Notes: a model not told the origin generated them from the sequence alone. 28,840 bases of DNA from Parvibaculum sp049671045 (GCF_049671045.1 NZ_JBATUH010000118.1:1-28840), one strand, 5' to 3'. Positions 1 through 7,869 are shown, numbered from the stretch's first letter. Numbers and translations: made by a program.

Positions 1-323
1 CGGCCCGGCAGCGCCTGCAAGGTGCGCGTGGAAGCCTCGCCGGTCGCCACGGGAGCGCCGGGAAAAGCGGCGGCGGGCTCGACGGGCGATATGCTTTCCG
101 GCGCGGTCGCGCCGAAGCCCGGCGGCACGATGCTGCGAGGCGCGCTGTCGGCAGGCTCTGTCTCCTCGGCGGGCGCGGGAAGCTGCGATTGCGGTATGGT
201 GCCGAGCGTCTCCGCCCCCGCCCCGAGCGGAAGCGAGGCAAGGAGCATCGCGGCGAAAAACCGGGCGCCGAGCCCGGCCCGCCCGCGGCTCACGCCGGAA
301 GACTTAACGCGGAAACTGGCCAT
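1..323 (-). CDS. Secreted Pro/Ala-rich protein, C-terminus beyond window edge
   Basis: The reading frame stays open from ATG 323 to the left edge, giving 107 codons of a longer gene. After a basic start (MASFRVKSS) there is a hydrophobic stretch around residues 21-35 (FFAAMLLASLPLGAGA) that looks like a Sec signal peptide. What follows is rich in Pro, Ala and Glu with no fold I recognise. A good Shine-Dalgarno (GGAGAAGG) lies 9 bases before the ATG, inside the end of the upstream 47-codon gene. The two genes overlap by 20 bases, so they are probably translationally coupled. I do not recognise the family. The visible part is a low-complexity linker after an export signal, so the functional domain is probably outside the window. 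Confidence 0.6.
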   Translation of the reverse strand, partial: MASFRVKSSGVSRGRAGLGARFFAAMLLASLPLGAGAETLGTIPQSQLPAPAEETEPADSAPRSIVPPGFGATAPESISPVEPAAAFPGAPVATGEASTRTLQALPG

Positions 324-447
324 CGGGCAGCACCTTCTCCACATTCTGGACAGATGGCTCCGCCGATTGGCCGAGATAGATGACGCCGCCCAGGATGATG
401 ACCGCGAAAACCGCGAATACGGCAAGCAAACGCATGGCACTGCTCAT
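304..447 (-). CDS. Small single-span membrane protein, 47 residues
   Basis: ATG 447 is preceded by AGAGGAC at 7 bases. The product starts MSSAMRLLAVFAVFAVIILG and has one strongly hydrophobic segment at about residues 6-26, then a polar tail ending VLPDGQFPR. It could be a one-pass inner-membrane peptide or an uncleaved signal anchor. Its last 20 bases overlap the start of the next minus-strand gene, which also begins with an export signal, so the pair looks like one operon diverging from aroK. No homologue comes to mind and function is unknown. The clean ribosome site, the membrane segment and the coupled downstream gene argue that it is real despite its size. Confidence 0.55.
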   Translation of the reverse strand: MSSAMRLLAVFAVFAVIILGGVIYLGQSAEPSVQNVEKVLPDGQFPR

Positions 448-725
448 TTATTGTCCTCTGGCTAAAGCCCCACCATTTCGCCGGTCGGACGTTGAGTTTC
501 CCCTTTATGCCCGTCTTGCGGCGAAATTTGGGCGCGGATTCCGACCGGATGCTATATCTGGCCTGACCGGGTCCGGTCCATCCGGCTATGGGCGTCCGCG
601 CCGGCCATCAGGCTGCAGGCGGGCGGGCGATCGGCTAGATTGGACCGGGAACGAACGAGGCACTTTCCGCCCCATCAGGCCGCAAGACCCGCCCCCACAT
701 GTATTATGGATAGATTGAAGGAAAA
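448..725. promoter_or_regulatory. Divergent intergenic region upstream of aroK
   Basis: This 278-base gap separates the left minus-strand pair from aroK. A TATTAT box at 702-707 could be the aroK -10 element, with no convincing -35. On the minus strand TATAGC near 551-556 could serve the small membrane protein. A perfect palindrome GACCGG-GT-CCGGTC lies at 565-578 and could be an operator. None of these is strong enough to call firmly. Confidence 0.3.
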
Positions 726-1343
726 ATGACGACCGAGACAAGAGGAAGCGCGCCCTTTTCCGATCCTTCGTCCGCTGCGGCGGAGGTCGCGGAGGCTGCG
801 CGGCCCGGCGACAGGTCCATCGTCCTTGTCGGTCTCATGGGAGCGGGCAAGACCACGGTTGGAAGGCGGCTTGCCCAGCGGCTTGCCCTGCCCTTCGTCG
901 ATGCTGATACCGAGATCGAGCGCGCGGCCGGAGAGACCATTCCGGAAATCTTCGAGCGCCATGGAGAGGCGGTGTTCCGCGACGGCGAGCGGCGTGTCAT
1001 CGCCCGCCTGCTCGAACAGGGCCCCCAGGTGCTCGCAACGGGAGGCGGCGCCTTCATGGACGCGACGACGCGCGCGAATATTGCCGCGCGCGGCATTTCC
1101 ATCTGGCTCAAGGCCGATCTCGACGTGCTGATGCGCCGCGTGGGCCGCCGCTCGAACCGGCCGCTCCTCAAGCAGGGCGATCCGCAGGCGATGATGGAAA
1201 AACTCATGGCCCAGCGCTATCCCGTCTATGCCGAGGCCGACATCACGGTCGAAAGCCGCGAAGGGCCGCTCGAGACGGTCGTGGACGACGTCATCGCGGA
1301 GCTCGAAAACTACAATGGAAGGGCAAAAGAGGCCGTCAAATGA
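726..1343 (+). CDS. aroK: Shikimate kinase
   Basis: Shikimate kinase phosphorylates shikimate at O3 using ATP, the fifth step of the shikimate (chorismate) pathway, in the cytoplasm. The 205-residue product has the Walker A loop GLMGAGKT at residues 36-43, the DAD pair at 59-61 with the shikimate-binding Asp61, FR at 84-85 for the substrate arginine, and the GGG loop at 106-108. A GRRSNRPLL segment supplies the lid arginines. About 30 residues precede the kinase domain, longer than the E. coli enzyme but usual in alphaproteobacteria. AAGGA sits just upstream of ATG 726. The stop overlaps the aroB start (ATGA), so aroK and aroB are translationally coupled. The family is unambiguous. Confidence 0.97.
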   Translation: MTTETRGSAPFSDPSSAAAEVAEAARPGDRSIVLVGLMGAGKTTVGRRLAQRLALPFVDADTEIERAAGETIPEIFERHGEAVFRDGERRVIARLLEQGPQVLATGGGAFMDATTRANIAARGISIWLKADLDVLMRRVGRRSNRPLLKQGDPQAMMEKLMAQRYPVYAEADITVESREGPLETVVDDVIAELENYNGRAKEAVK

Positions 1344-2476
1344 GCGCAACACAAGCAAGCGCCCACGATGTGAAGACCGTCCGCGTCGCACTCGGCGAGC
1401 GGGCCTATGACATCCATGTCGGCCCGAAGCTGATCGCGCGCGCGGGCGAGTTCCTGAAGCCGCTGCTCCGGCGCGCTCGCGTCGCCATCGTGACCGACGA
1501 GACGGTCGCCCGCTTTCATCTCCCCGCGCTCGTGCGAGGCCTCGATACGGCGGGCATCGCCCATGACGCGATCGTGCTGCCGCCCGGCGAAGGCACGAAA
1601 TGCTTCGCCCAGTTGCAGCATCTGACCGAATGGCTGCTCGAAAAGGGCGTCGAGCGCGGCGATCTCGTCATCGCGCTTGGCGGCGGCGTCATCGGCGATC
1701 TCACGGGCTTCGCCGCCTCGATCACCCGGCGCGGTGTCGATTTCGCGCAGATCCCGACGACGCTTCTTTCGCAGGTGGACAGCTCCGTCGGCGGAAAGAC
1801 CGGCATCAACACGCCGCAGGGCAAGAACCTCGTCGGCGCCTTCTACCAGCCGCGCGTCGTGCTCGCGGATACGAGCGCGCTCGAAACGCTGCCGATGCGC
1901 GAGCTGCTGGCCGGCTATGCCGAAGTGGTCAAATACGGCCTCATCAACGACCGGCCCTTCTTCGACTGGCTCGAAGCCAATGTCGAACGCATCAAGGCCG
2001 GCGATGTCGCCGCGCGCACCCATGCGATCGTGAAAAGCTGCGAGGCCAAGGCCGCCATCGTCGCGGCGGATGAGCGCGAGAGCAATGTCCGCGCGCTCCT
2101 CAATCTCGGCCACACCTTCGGCCATGCGCTCGAAGCGGCGACGGGCTTTTCCGACCGCCTCGTCCATGGCGAGGGCGTCGCCGTGGGCATGGCGCTCGCC
2201 TTCGATCTCTCCGCGCGGCTCGGCCTCTGCAGCGGCCAGGATGTGATCCGCGTCCGCCGCCATCTCGAAAAGGCGGGCCTGCCGAAGAGCCTTGCCGATG
2301 TGCCGGGCGCGCTGCCCGATGCAGATGAACTCATCTCGCTCATGGGGCAGGACAAGAAGGTTGTCGACGGCAAGCTCACCTTCATTCTCGCCCGCGGCAT
2401 AGGCGAGGCGTTCATCACCCGCGATGTCGATCCCGCAGCCCTTCGTACGCTCCTGCGGGAGAGAGAGGCAGCCTGA
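1340..2476 (+). CDS. aroB: 3-dehydroquinate synthase
   Basis: This enzyme converts DAHP to 3-dehydroquinate using NAD+ and a divalent metal, the second step of the shikimate pathway. The 378-residue product shows the nucleotide-binding motifs GEGTKC and GGGVIGDLTGF, the substrate loop VDSSVGGKTGIN, and the likely metal ligands Glu195 (EVVKYG), His258 (NLGHTFGH) and His276 (VHGEG). Length and motif order are typical. The ATG overlaps the aroK stop by four bases. Its own stop shares one base (TGATG) with the next gene, so three genes form a tight operon. Pairing aroK with aroB is a very common bacterial arrangement. Confidence 0.98.
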   Translation: MSATQASAHDVKTVRVALGERAYDIHVGPKLIARAGEFLKPLLRRARVAIVTDETVARFHLPALVRGLDTAGIAHDAIVLPPGEGTKCFAQLQHLTEWLLEKGVERGDLVIALGGGVIGDLTGFAASITRRGVDFAQIPTTLLSQVDSSVGGKTGINTPQGKNLVGAFYQPRVVLADTSALETLPMRELLAGYAEVVKYGLINDRPFFDWLEANVERIKAGDVAARTHAIVKSCEAKAAIVAADERESNVRALLNLGHTFGHALEAATGFSDRLVHGEGVAVGMALAFDLSARLGLCSGQDVIRVRRHLEKAGLPKSLADVPGALPDADELISLMGQDKKVVDGKLTFILARGIGEAFITRDVDPAALRTLLREREAA

Positions 2477-3765
2477 TGACCTCGCTCGGCATCGGCCTGA
2501 CGATTGCGGCAATCGCCGTCCTGCTCGGCCTGTCGGCATTCTTCTCGGGTTCGGAGACGGCGCTCACCGCCGCCTCGCGCGCCCGCATGACGCGGCTTGC
2601 CGAGGAAAAGAACTGGCGCGCTCAGCTCGTCCTCCGCCTCACCGACGATCTCGAGCGCCTGATCGGCGCGCTTCTCCTCGGCAACAATCTCGTCAACATC
2701 CTCTCATCGGCGCTCGCGACCGGCCTTCTGCTGGCGATCTTCGGCGATGCGGGCGTTCTCTACGCAACGCTCGTCATGACGGCGCTCGTCGTCATCTTTT
2801 CCGAGGTGATGCCGAAGACCATCGCCATCACCAATACGGACCGCTTCGCGCTCTTCGTCGCGCCGATCGTGCGCATGGTGCTTCTTGTGTTCGCGCCGCT
2901 CACTGTCGCCGTGCGCTTCATCGTTCGCGGCACGCTCGGAATTTTCGGCGTCGATGTCAGCGAGACGGCCAATGTACTCTCGCCGCATGACGAACTGCGC
3001 GGCGCGATCAATCTCCATCTCCGCGAGGGCGGAGTGGTCAAGAGCGACCGCGACATGCTGGGCGCTATTCTCGATCTCAGCGATCTCACCGTCGGCGACA
3101 TCATGGTTCACCGCAAGAACATCAACATGATCGACGCCTCGGCCTCGAACGAGGAGATCGTCTCGCAGGTTCTCGCCGCGCCCCATACGCGCATTCCGCT
3201 GTGGCGCGACGAGCCGGAGAACATTGTCGGTGTCCTCCATGCGAAGGACCTGCTGCGCGCGCTTTCGAGCGCCGGCTGGAAGCCCGGCGCGGTCGACATC
3301 GCCGCCATCACCATCAAGCCCTGGTTCGTGCCGGATACGACGCCGCTTCAGAACCAGCTCAACGCCTTTTTGCGGCGCAAGACGCATTTCGCCCTCGTCG
3401 TCGACGAATATGGCGCGCTGATGGGCCTCATCACGCTCGAGGACATTCTGGAGGAAATCGTCGGCGACATCTCCGACGAGCACGACATCGAGCGCTCGCG
3501 CGTGCGCCTTCAGCCGGATGGCTCCGTTATCGTCTCGGGCGCCGTGCCGATCCGCGACCTCAACCGCAAGCTCGACTGGCACCTGCCCGACGAGGAGGCG
3601 ACGACCATTGCCGGCCTCGTCATCCATGAGGCGCGCGCGATCCCGGAAGTCGGACAGGCCTTCACTTTTCACGGGTTCAAGTTCGAGATCCTGCGCCGCC
3701 AGCGCAACCAGCTCGCCGTGCTCCGCGTGACCCCGGTGCGCGCGAAGTCCGGCGCCGCCGATTAG
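2476..3765 (+). CDS. CNNM/CorC-type membrane protein with CBS domains
   Basis: The 429-residue protein has an N-terminal DUF21/CNNM transmembrane domain (first helix about residues 5-30, with FFSGSETALTAAS). A CBS pair follows at about 200-330 (DIMVHRKNI, HTRIPLWRDEPENIVG, FALVVDEYGALMGLITLEDI), then a CorC/HlyC domain at about 345-425. These proteins are often labelled 'hemolysin'. Established work links the family to Mg2+/Co2+ efflux or homeostasis, with CBS domains sensing nucleotides. It sits in the inner membrane. The start is set by the TGATG overlap with aroB. The 3' end overlaps the end of the convergent BolA-like gene by four bases. The substrate is not determinable here, and the link to aromatic synthesis looks like conserved order rather than shared function. 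Confidence 0.92.
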   Translation: MTSLGIGLTIAAIAVLLGLSAFFSGSETALTAASRARMTRLAEEKNWRAQLVLRLTDDLERLIGALLLGNNLVNILSSALATGLLLAIFGDAGVLYATLVMTALVVIFSEVMPKTIAITNTDRFALFVAPIVRMVLLVFAPLTVAVRFIVRGTLGIFGVDVSETANVLSPHDELRGAINLHLREGGVVKSDRDMLGAILDLSDLTVGDIMVHRKNINMIDASASNEEIVSQVLAAPHTRIPLWRDEPENIVGVLHAKDLLRALSSAGWKPGAVDIAAITIKPWFVPDTTPLQNQLNAFLRRKTHFALVVDEYGALMGLITLEDILEEIVGDISDEHDIERSRVRLQPDGSVIVSGAVPIRDLNRKLDWHLPDEEATTIAGLVIHEARAIPEVGQAFTFHGFKFEILRRQRNQLAVLRVTPVRAKSGAAD

Positions 3766-4046
3766 GCCGTTTCGGCCGCCGCTTCCTCGGGCGTCAGCGT
3801 CCGCATGGAGAGCGCGTGAACGGGATTGCCCATCTCCTCGGCAAGCGCGGCCGTCACCATTCTCTGCCGCGCGACACGCGGCTTTCCGGCGAAAGCAGCC
3901 GATATGACGGTGATCCTGAAATGTGTCTCGACGCCCGGGCGATGGCCCGCATGGCCCTTGTGCCGGTCGGATTCGTCCACGATCTCGAGCAGCGAGGGCG
4001 AGAGCGCGGCCTCGAGTTTTTTCCTGATGATTTCCGCGACCGACAC
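3762..4046 (-). CDS. BolA family protein
   Basis: BolA proteins are small KH-like-fold proteins that partner monothiol glutaredoxins in iron-sulfur handling and can act in morphology or transcription. The 94-residue product begins SVAEIIRKKLEAAL and carries the family core: DESDRHKGHAGHRPG, then THFRITVISAAFAGKPRVARQ and a C-terminal helix with HALSM. I chose GTG 4046 because GAGGTG lies 4 bases upstream and the protein then starts exactly at the usual SVAEI. An in-frame ATG at 4058 would add MRWR and has a poorer ribosome site. The gene is divergent from the J-domain gene and convergent with the CNNM gene. No glutaredoxin gene is in the window. Confidence 0.9.
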   Translation of the reverse strand: MSVAEIIRKKLEAALSPSLLEIVDESDRHKGHAGHRPGVETHFRITVISAAFAGKPRVARQRMVTAALAEEMGNPVHALSMRTLTPEEAAAETA

Positions 4047-4088
4047 ACGCCACCTCATTAATCTTGCTGCAAGCCGCGCCATGCTTCC

Positions 4089-4124
4089 TTGTTTTGCGGG
4101 GCCCGCCAACCCATAATTTGTATC
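4089..4124 (+). promoter_or_regulatory. Candidate promoter giving a leaderless mRNA for the J-domain gene
   Basis: TTGTTT (4089-4094) and CATAAT (4112-4117) are 17 bases apart. A start site about 7 bases downstream would fall at 4124-4125, on the GTG start codon. No Shine-Dalgarno is visible before that codon, which fits a leaderless transcript. The -35 matches the consensus at only three of six positions. Confidence 0.35.
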
Positions 4125-4805
4125 GTGAACCTGAACTCGAAATATTTCGATTCCATCCGCATCGCCCCCCGCAAGGAACGGGGGCTGGAAGGTGCCGCTT
4201 CCGCGCGCCAGAAATTCGGCGAGCCGGCGCCGCAGCGCTGCGAATGGGAGGGCTGCCGCGCCGCGGGCCTTCATCGCGCGCCCAAGGCGACCGCGCGCCA
4301 GCCCAATGTTTCGGAAGACAAGCCCTATCGCTGGCTTTGCAGCGAGCACATACGCGAATTCAACCAGAATTACGACTTTTTCCAGGACATGACCGACGCC
4401 GAGATCGCCGCCTTCCAGCGCGACGCGATCACCGGCCACCGGCCGACCTGGGGGCTCGGCGTCAACGCCGCTCCCGGTTATGGCGCCGGCCGGCGGCAAG
4501 GCGCCGGGCGCATGGGCCGGGGCCGCCCCTTCCATGACGCTTTCGGCTTCTTCGAGGATGCCGCAGGGGCAAGGCCGGAAGAGCCGCCGCAGCCGAGCCG
4601 CCGCAAGCCGCGCACGCTGGAGCGACAGGCTTTGCAAACACTGGGGCTTGACGAGACGGCTACCTTGAATGAGATCAAGTCCCGGTATAAGGAACTTGTG
4701 AAAAAGCACCATCCGGACGCCAATGGCGGCGACAGATCGGCCGAAGAGCGTCTGCGCAAGGTAATCCAGGCCTACGATTACCTCCGAAAGAGCGGCTTCT
4801 GCTAA
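4125..4805 (+). CDS. J-domain protein with N-terminal zinc-finger-like cysteines
   Basis: The C-terminal 55 residues form a J domain (TLGLDETATLNEIKSRYKEL) with the HPD motif at residues 196-198, which stimulates the ATPase of DnaK-type Hsp70. There is no G/F region and no DnaJ-type zinc centre, so this is not canonical DnaJ. The N-terminal half carries Cys39, Cys44, His50, Cys72 and His75, spaced like a small zinc site. A Gly/Arg/Pro-rich linker (about 120-165) joins the halves. The start is GTG 4125, because alphaproteobacterial relatives begin with NLNSKYFDSIR; an upstream TTG would add 12 unlikely residues. It precedes cobS, as in many Rhizobiales. The client is unknown; a role in CobST chaperoning is only a guess from position. 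Confidence 0.85.
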   Translation: MNLNSKYFDSIRIAPRKERGLEGAASARQKFGEPAPQRCEWEGCRAAGLHRAPKATARQPNVSEDKPYRWLCSEHIREFNQNYDFFQDMTDAEIAAFQRDAITGHRPTWGLGVNAAPGYGAGRRQGAGRMGRGRPFHDAFGFFEDAAGARPEEPPQPSRRKPRTLERQALQTLGLDETATLNEIKSRYKELVKKHHPDANGGDRSAEERLRKVIQAYDYLRKSGFC

Positions 4806-4860
4806 ACTGTGGCAGGCAGGGCTGGGACGGCGCGCCTTGGCTTGAGGCGCGGGCCGCAGC

Positions 4861-4938
4861 ATGAATCGGATCCCGCACGCGGTTTCCGACCGACAAGAAC
4901 GAGAAAAACGGCACGACGTGGGAAGCAGGGTACGATGA
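4861..4938 (+). other. Possible 25-codon upstream ORF overlapping the cobS start
   Basis: An ATG at 4861 opens a 25-codon frame (MNRIPHAVSDRQ...) whose TGA (4936-4938) overlaps the chosen cobS ATG (4935) as ATGA. Its own ribosome site is weak (GAGG about 17 bases away). It could couple translation into cobS or be chance. A hairpin CGCGCC/GGCGCG (4831-4851) lies just upstream. Confidence 0.2.
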
Positions 4939-5930
4939 GCTTAGAAGTGACAGGCAGCATGTCTGAGAACCTCCCGGACACGACCGTCTCGGTTCGCGAG
5001 GTGTTCAATATCAATGTGGACATGCAGGTTCCTGCATTTTCGCAGCCGAACGAGTATGTGCCGGATTTCGACCCGGACTATCTCTTCGACCGCGACACCA
5101 CGCTCGCCATTCTCGCCGGCTTCGCCTACAACCGCCGCGTCATGGTGCAGGGCTATCACGGCACCGGCAAATCGACGCATATCGAGCAGGTGGCCGCGCG
5201 CCTCAACTGGCCGTGCATCCGCATCAATCTCGACAGCCATATCAGCCGCATCGACCTCGTCGGCAAGGACGCGATCGTCCTTCGCGACGGCAAGCAGGTG
5301 ACGGAGTTCCGCGAGGGCATCCTGCCCTGGGCGCTGCAGCACCCCGTCGCGCTCGTCTTCGACGAATATGACGCCGGCCGCCCGGACGTGATGTTCGTGA
5401 TCCAGCGCGTGCTCGAAGTCTCCGGCAAGCTGACGCTCCTCGATCAGAACCGCGTCATCCGCCCGCATTCGGCCTTCCGCCTCTTCGCCACGGCGAACAC
5501 GGTCGGCCTCGGCGACACGTCGGGCCTCTATCACGGCACGCAGCAGATCAACCAGGGCCAGATGGACCGCTGGAACATCGTGACGACGCTCAACTACCTG
5601 TCGCACGACGCCGAAGTGAACATCATGCTCGCCAAGATCAAGGCCTATCAGACCGAAGAAGGCCGCAAGAAGATCTCCGCCATGGTGCGCGTCGCCGACC
5701 TCACCCGCTCCGCCTTCATCAATGGCGACATCTCGACCGTGATGAGCCCGCGCACCGTGCTCACCTGGGCCGAGAACGCGCAGATCTTCGGCGGCGATCT
5801 TGGCTTTGCCTTCCGCGTGACCTTCCTCAACAAGTGCGACGAACTCGAGCGGGCCACCGTTGCCGAGTTCTACCAGCGCTGCTTCGGTGAAGACCTGCCG
5901 GATTCGGCCGCCAACGTCATGGTTGCGTGA
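4935..5930 (+). CDS. cobS: Aerobic cobaltochelatase subunit CobS
   Basis: CobS is the AAA+ ATPase subunit of CobNST, which inserts Co2+ into hydrogenobyrinic acid a,c-diamide in the aerobic B12 pathway. The 331-residue product has Walker A GYHGTGKS (73-80), a Walker B region LVFDEYDAGRPDVMF, the sensor ATANTVGLGDTSG, and arginine-finger candidates in the MSPRTVLTWAEN block. Similarity runs along the full family length. ATG 4935 has GCAGGG five to six bases upstream; an in-frame ATG at 4959 (MSENL) is possible and would remove eight variable residues. cobT follows 34 bases downstream in the usual pair. The large subunit CobN is not in the window. I see no cobalamin riboswitch ahead of the gene. 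Confidence 0.96.
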   Translation: MSLEVTGSMSENLPDTTVSVREVFNINVDMQVPAFSQPNEYVPDFDPDYLFDRDTTLAILAGFAYNRRVMVQGYHGTGKSTHIEQVAARLNWPCIRINLDSHISRIDLVGKDAIVLRDGKQVTEFREGILPWALQHPVALVFDEYDAGRPDVMFVIQRVLEVSGKLTLLDQNRVIRPHSAFRLFATANTVGLGDTSGLYHGTQQINQGQMDRWNIVTTLNYLSHDAEVNIMLAKIKAYQTEEGRKKISAMVRVADLTRSAFINGDISTVMSPRTVLTWAENAQIFGGDLGFAFRVTFLNKCDELERATVAEFYQRCFGEDLPDSAANVMVA

Positions 5931-5941
5931 GATTGAGAAAG

Positions 5942-5958
5942 GGAGCGCTTCGGCGCCC
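5942..5958 (+). other. UUCG-tetraloop hairpin between cobS and cobT
   Basis: GCGC-TTCG-GCGC at 5945-5956 is a classic C(UUCG)G hairpin, extendable by GG/CC across a bulged A. It lies between an AAAGGGAG ribosome-binding sequence (about 5938-5945) and the cobT ATG at 5965. That otherwise sits too far away (about 20 bases). Folding could shorten the distance or partly mask the site. Confidence 0.35.
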
Positions 5959-5964
5959 GGTCAC

Positions 5965-7869
5965 ATGACATCCAGGGAAGGGCCCGTCGAACCGTTCAAG
6001 CGTGCGCTGACGACTGCCATGCGCACGATTGCGGAAAATCCCGAGCTGAGCGTGACCTTCGGCACCGAGCCACCGGGTCTGCGCGGCCTTCGCGCGCGCC
6101 TGCCGCTGCCGAGCCGCACGCTTCCGCCCGAGGAAGTGGCGCAGGTGCGTGGCGTTTCGGACGCCTATGCGCTCCGCCTCGCCCATCACGACGAGAAGGT
6201 CAACGCCCGCCTTCAGCCCGAAGGCGGCAATGCGCTCGCCGTCTTCGATGCCGTCGAGCAGGCACGCTGCGAGTCGATCGGCGCGAACCGCATGGCCGGC
6301 ATGGCGCAGAACCTCGCCGCCGCCCTCGAGCAGCGCTGTCAGGCGCGCGGATATAACCGCATCAAGACGCGCGAAGAGGCTCCCCTCGCCGAGGCCGTCG
6401 CCATGATTGTGCGCGAGCAGCTCACCGGCGAAGCGCCGCCTCCCTCAGCCAGAACCCTCGTCGATCTCTGGCGGCCCTGGATCGAGGAGAAGGCAGGCAA
6501 GGACCTCGGGCGCCTTCAAGCGCTCATGGAGGACCAGACCGCCTTTGCCCGCGCGACCCGCGACATCCTCGTCGATCTCGACATGGGCGACGAGCTTGGC
6601 CAGGCGCAGGACCAGTCCTCCGAGGACAGCGACCAGCAGGAAGGCGATTCCGAGCAGTCCTCCGAGCAGAGCCAGTCGGGCGAGGCCGAGCAGCCCGAAG
6701 GCGCCTCCGCCGACAAGGTCGAATATTCCGAAGGCGAAGGCGAGGAAGGCGAGGAGCAGACCGTCGAGGTCGAAAGCGACGAGATGCCCGCCGATGGCGA
6801 TACCGACGAGACGAGCGAGGGCCATCAGCCCTGGCGCCCCAACGGACAGGGCGACGAGCGCGGACGCGAGCCGAGCTACAAGGTCTATACCTCGCAATAT
6901 GACGAGGTCATCGCGGCCGAGGACCTTTGCGACATCGAGGAACTGTCGCGGCTTCGCCAGTATCTCGACCAGCAGCTCCAGCAGATGCAGGGCGTCGTCT
7001 CGCGCCTTGCCAACCGCCTGCAGCGGCGCCTGCTCGCCAAGCAGAACCGCACCTGGGAATTCGATCTCGAAGAGGGCCTGCTCGACGCATCGCGGCTCAC
7101 CCGCGTCGTCATAGACCCCTTGCACGCGCTCTCCTTCAAGGTCGAGCACGACATGAATTTCCGCGACACGGTGGTGACGCTGCTTCTCGACAATTCGGGT
7201 TCGATGCGCGGGCGGCCGATCACGGTCGCGGCGATGTGCGCCGACATTCTCGCCCGCACGCTCGAGCGCTGCGGCGTCAAGGTCGAGATCCTCGGCTTCA
7301 CTACCCGCGCCTGGAAGGGCGGACAGTCGCGCGAGCGCTGGCTCGCCGAGGGCAAGCCCGCCATGCCGGGCCGCCTCAACGACCTGCGCCACATCATCTA
7401 CAAGTCGGCGGACAGCCCCTGGCGGCGCGCGCGCCGCAATCTCGGCCTGATGATGCGCGAGGGCCTCCTCAAGGAGAACATCGATGGCGAGGCGCTGATC
7501 TGGGCCTACAACCGGCTTCTCGCGCGTCCCGAGCAGCGCCGCATCCTCATGGTCATTTCGGACGGCGCGCCGGTCGACGACTCGACGCTCTCCGTCAACG
7601 CCGGAAATTATCTCGAGCGGCATCTACGCAGCGTGATCGAGCAGATCGAAACCCGCTCGCCCGTCGAACTCATCGCCATCGGTATCGGCCATGACGTGAC
7701 GCGCTACTACAAGCGCGCCGTCACCATCGTCGATGCGGAACAGCTCGGCGGCGCCATGACCGAAAAACTCGCCGAACTGTTCGAGGAAGAAAGCGGACAA
7801 GGCCGCGCGGGCCCTGCCTCGCGCATGCGCGCCGGCGCATCGAAGCTCGCAGCCCGTTCCATGCGTTGA
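5965..7869 (+). CDS. cobT: Aerobic cobaltochelatase subunit CobT
   Basis: CobT is the partner of CobS in the cobaltochelatase; it holds the CobN subunit through a von Willebrand factor A (VWA) domain. The 634-residue product has a helical N-terminal domain (1-200). A very acidic Glu/Asp/Ser/Gln region follows at about 211-300 (SSEDSDQQEGDSEQSSEQ). The C-terminal VWA domain has the metal-site motif DNSGSMRG at Asp409-Ser413, plus MVISDGAPVDD. The acidic stretch between domains is a family hallmark. The ATG at 5965 gives the typical MTSREGPVEPFKRA start but lacks a close Shine-Dalgarno; see the hairpin entry. The frame is open further upstream, but those residues do not resemble the family. Confidence 0.95.
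   Translation: MTSREGPVEPFKRALTTAMRTIAENPELSVTFGTEPPGLRGLRARLPLPSRTLPPEEVAQVRGVSDAYALRLAHHDEKVNARLQPEGGNALAVFDAVEQARCESIGANRMAGMAQNLAAALEQRCQARGYNRIKTREEAPLAEAVAMIVREQLTGEAPPPSARTLVDLWRPWIEEKAGKDLGRLQALMEDQTAFARATRDILVDLDMGDELGQAQDQSSEDSDQQEGDSEQSSEQSQSGEAEQPEGASADKVEYSEGEGEEGEEQTVEVESDEMPADGDTDETSEGHQPWRPNGQGDERGREPSYKVYTSQYDEVIAAEDLCDIEELSRLRQYLDQQLQQMQGVVSRLANRLQRRLLAKQNRTWEFDLEEGLLDASRLTRVVIDPLHALSFKVEHDMNFRDTVVTLLLDNSGSMRGRPITVAAMCADILARTLERCGVKVEILGFTTRAWKGGQSRERWLAEGKPAMPGRLNDLRHIIYKSADSPWRRARRNLGLMMREGLLKENIDGEALIWAYNRLLARPEQRRILMVISDGAPVDDSTLSVNAGNYLERHLRSVIEQIETRSPVELIAIGIGHDVTRYYKRAVTIVDAEQLGGAMTEKLAELFEEESGQGRAGPASRMRAGASKLAARSMR

Noticed and set aside
22..465. A 147-codon plus-strand frame at the left edge
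   Set aside because: The minus strand gives a signal peptide, a coupled small gene and proper ribosome sites in the same place.
2476..3765. A hemolysin virulence factor
   Set aside because: The domains are CNNM/DUF21, CBS and CorC; the hemolysin label is historical, and ion homeostasis is the better reading.
4806..4934. Cobalamin riboswitch ahead of cobS
   Set aside because: No B12-box sequence or the required multi-stem arrangement is visible in this 129-base gap, nor before the mutase gene.
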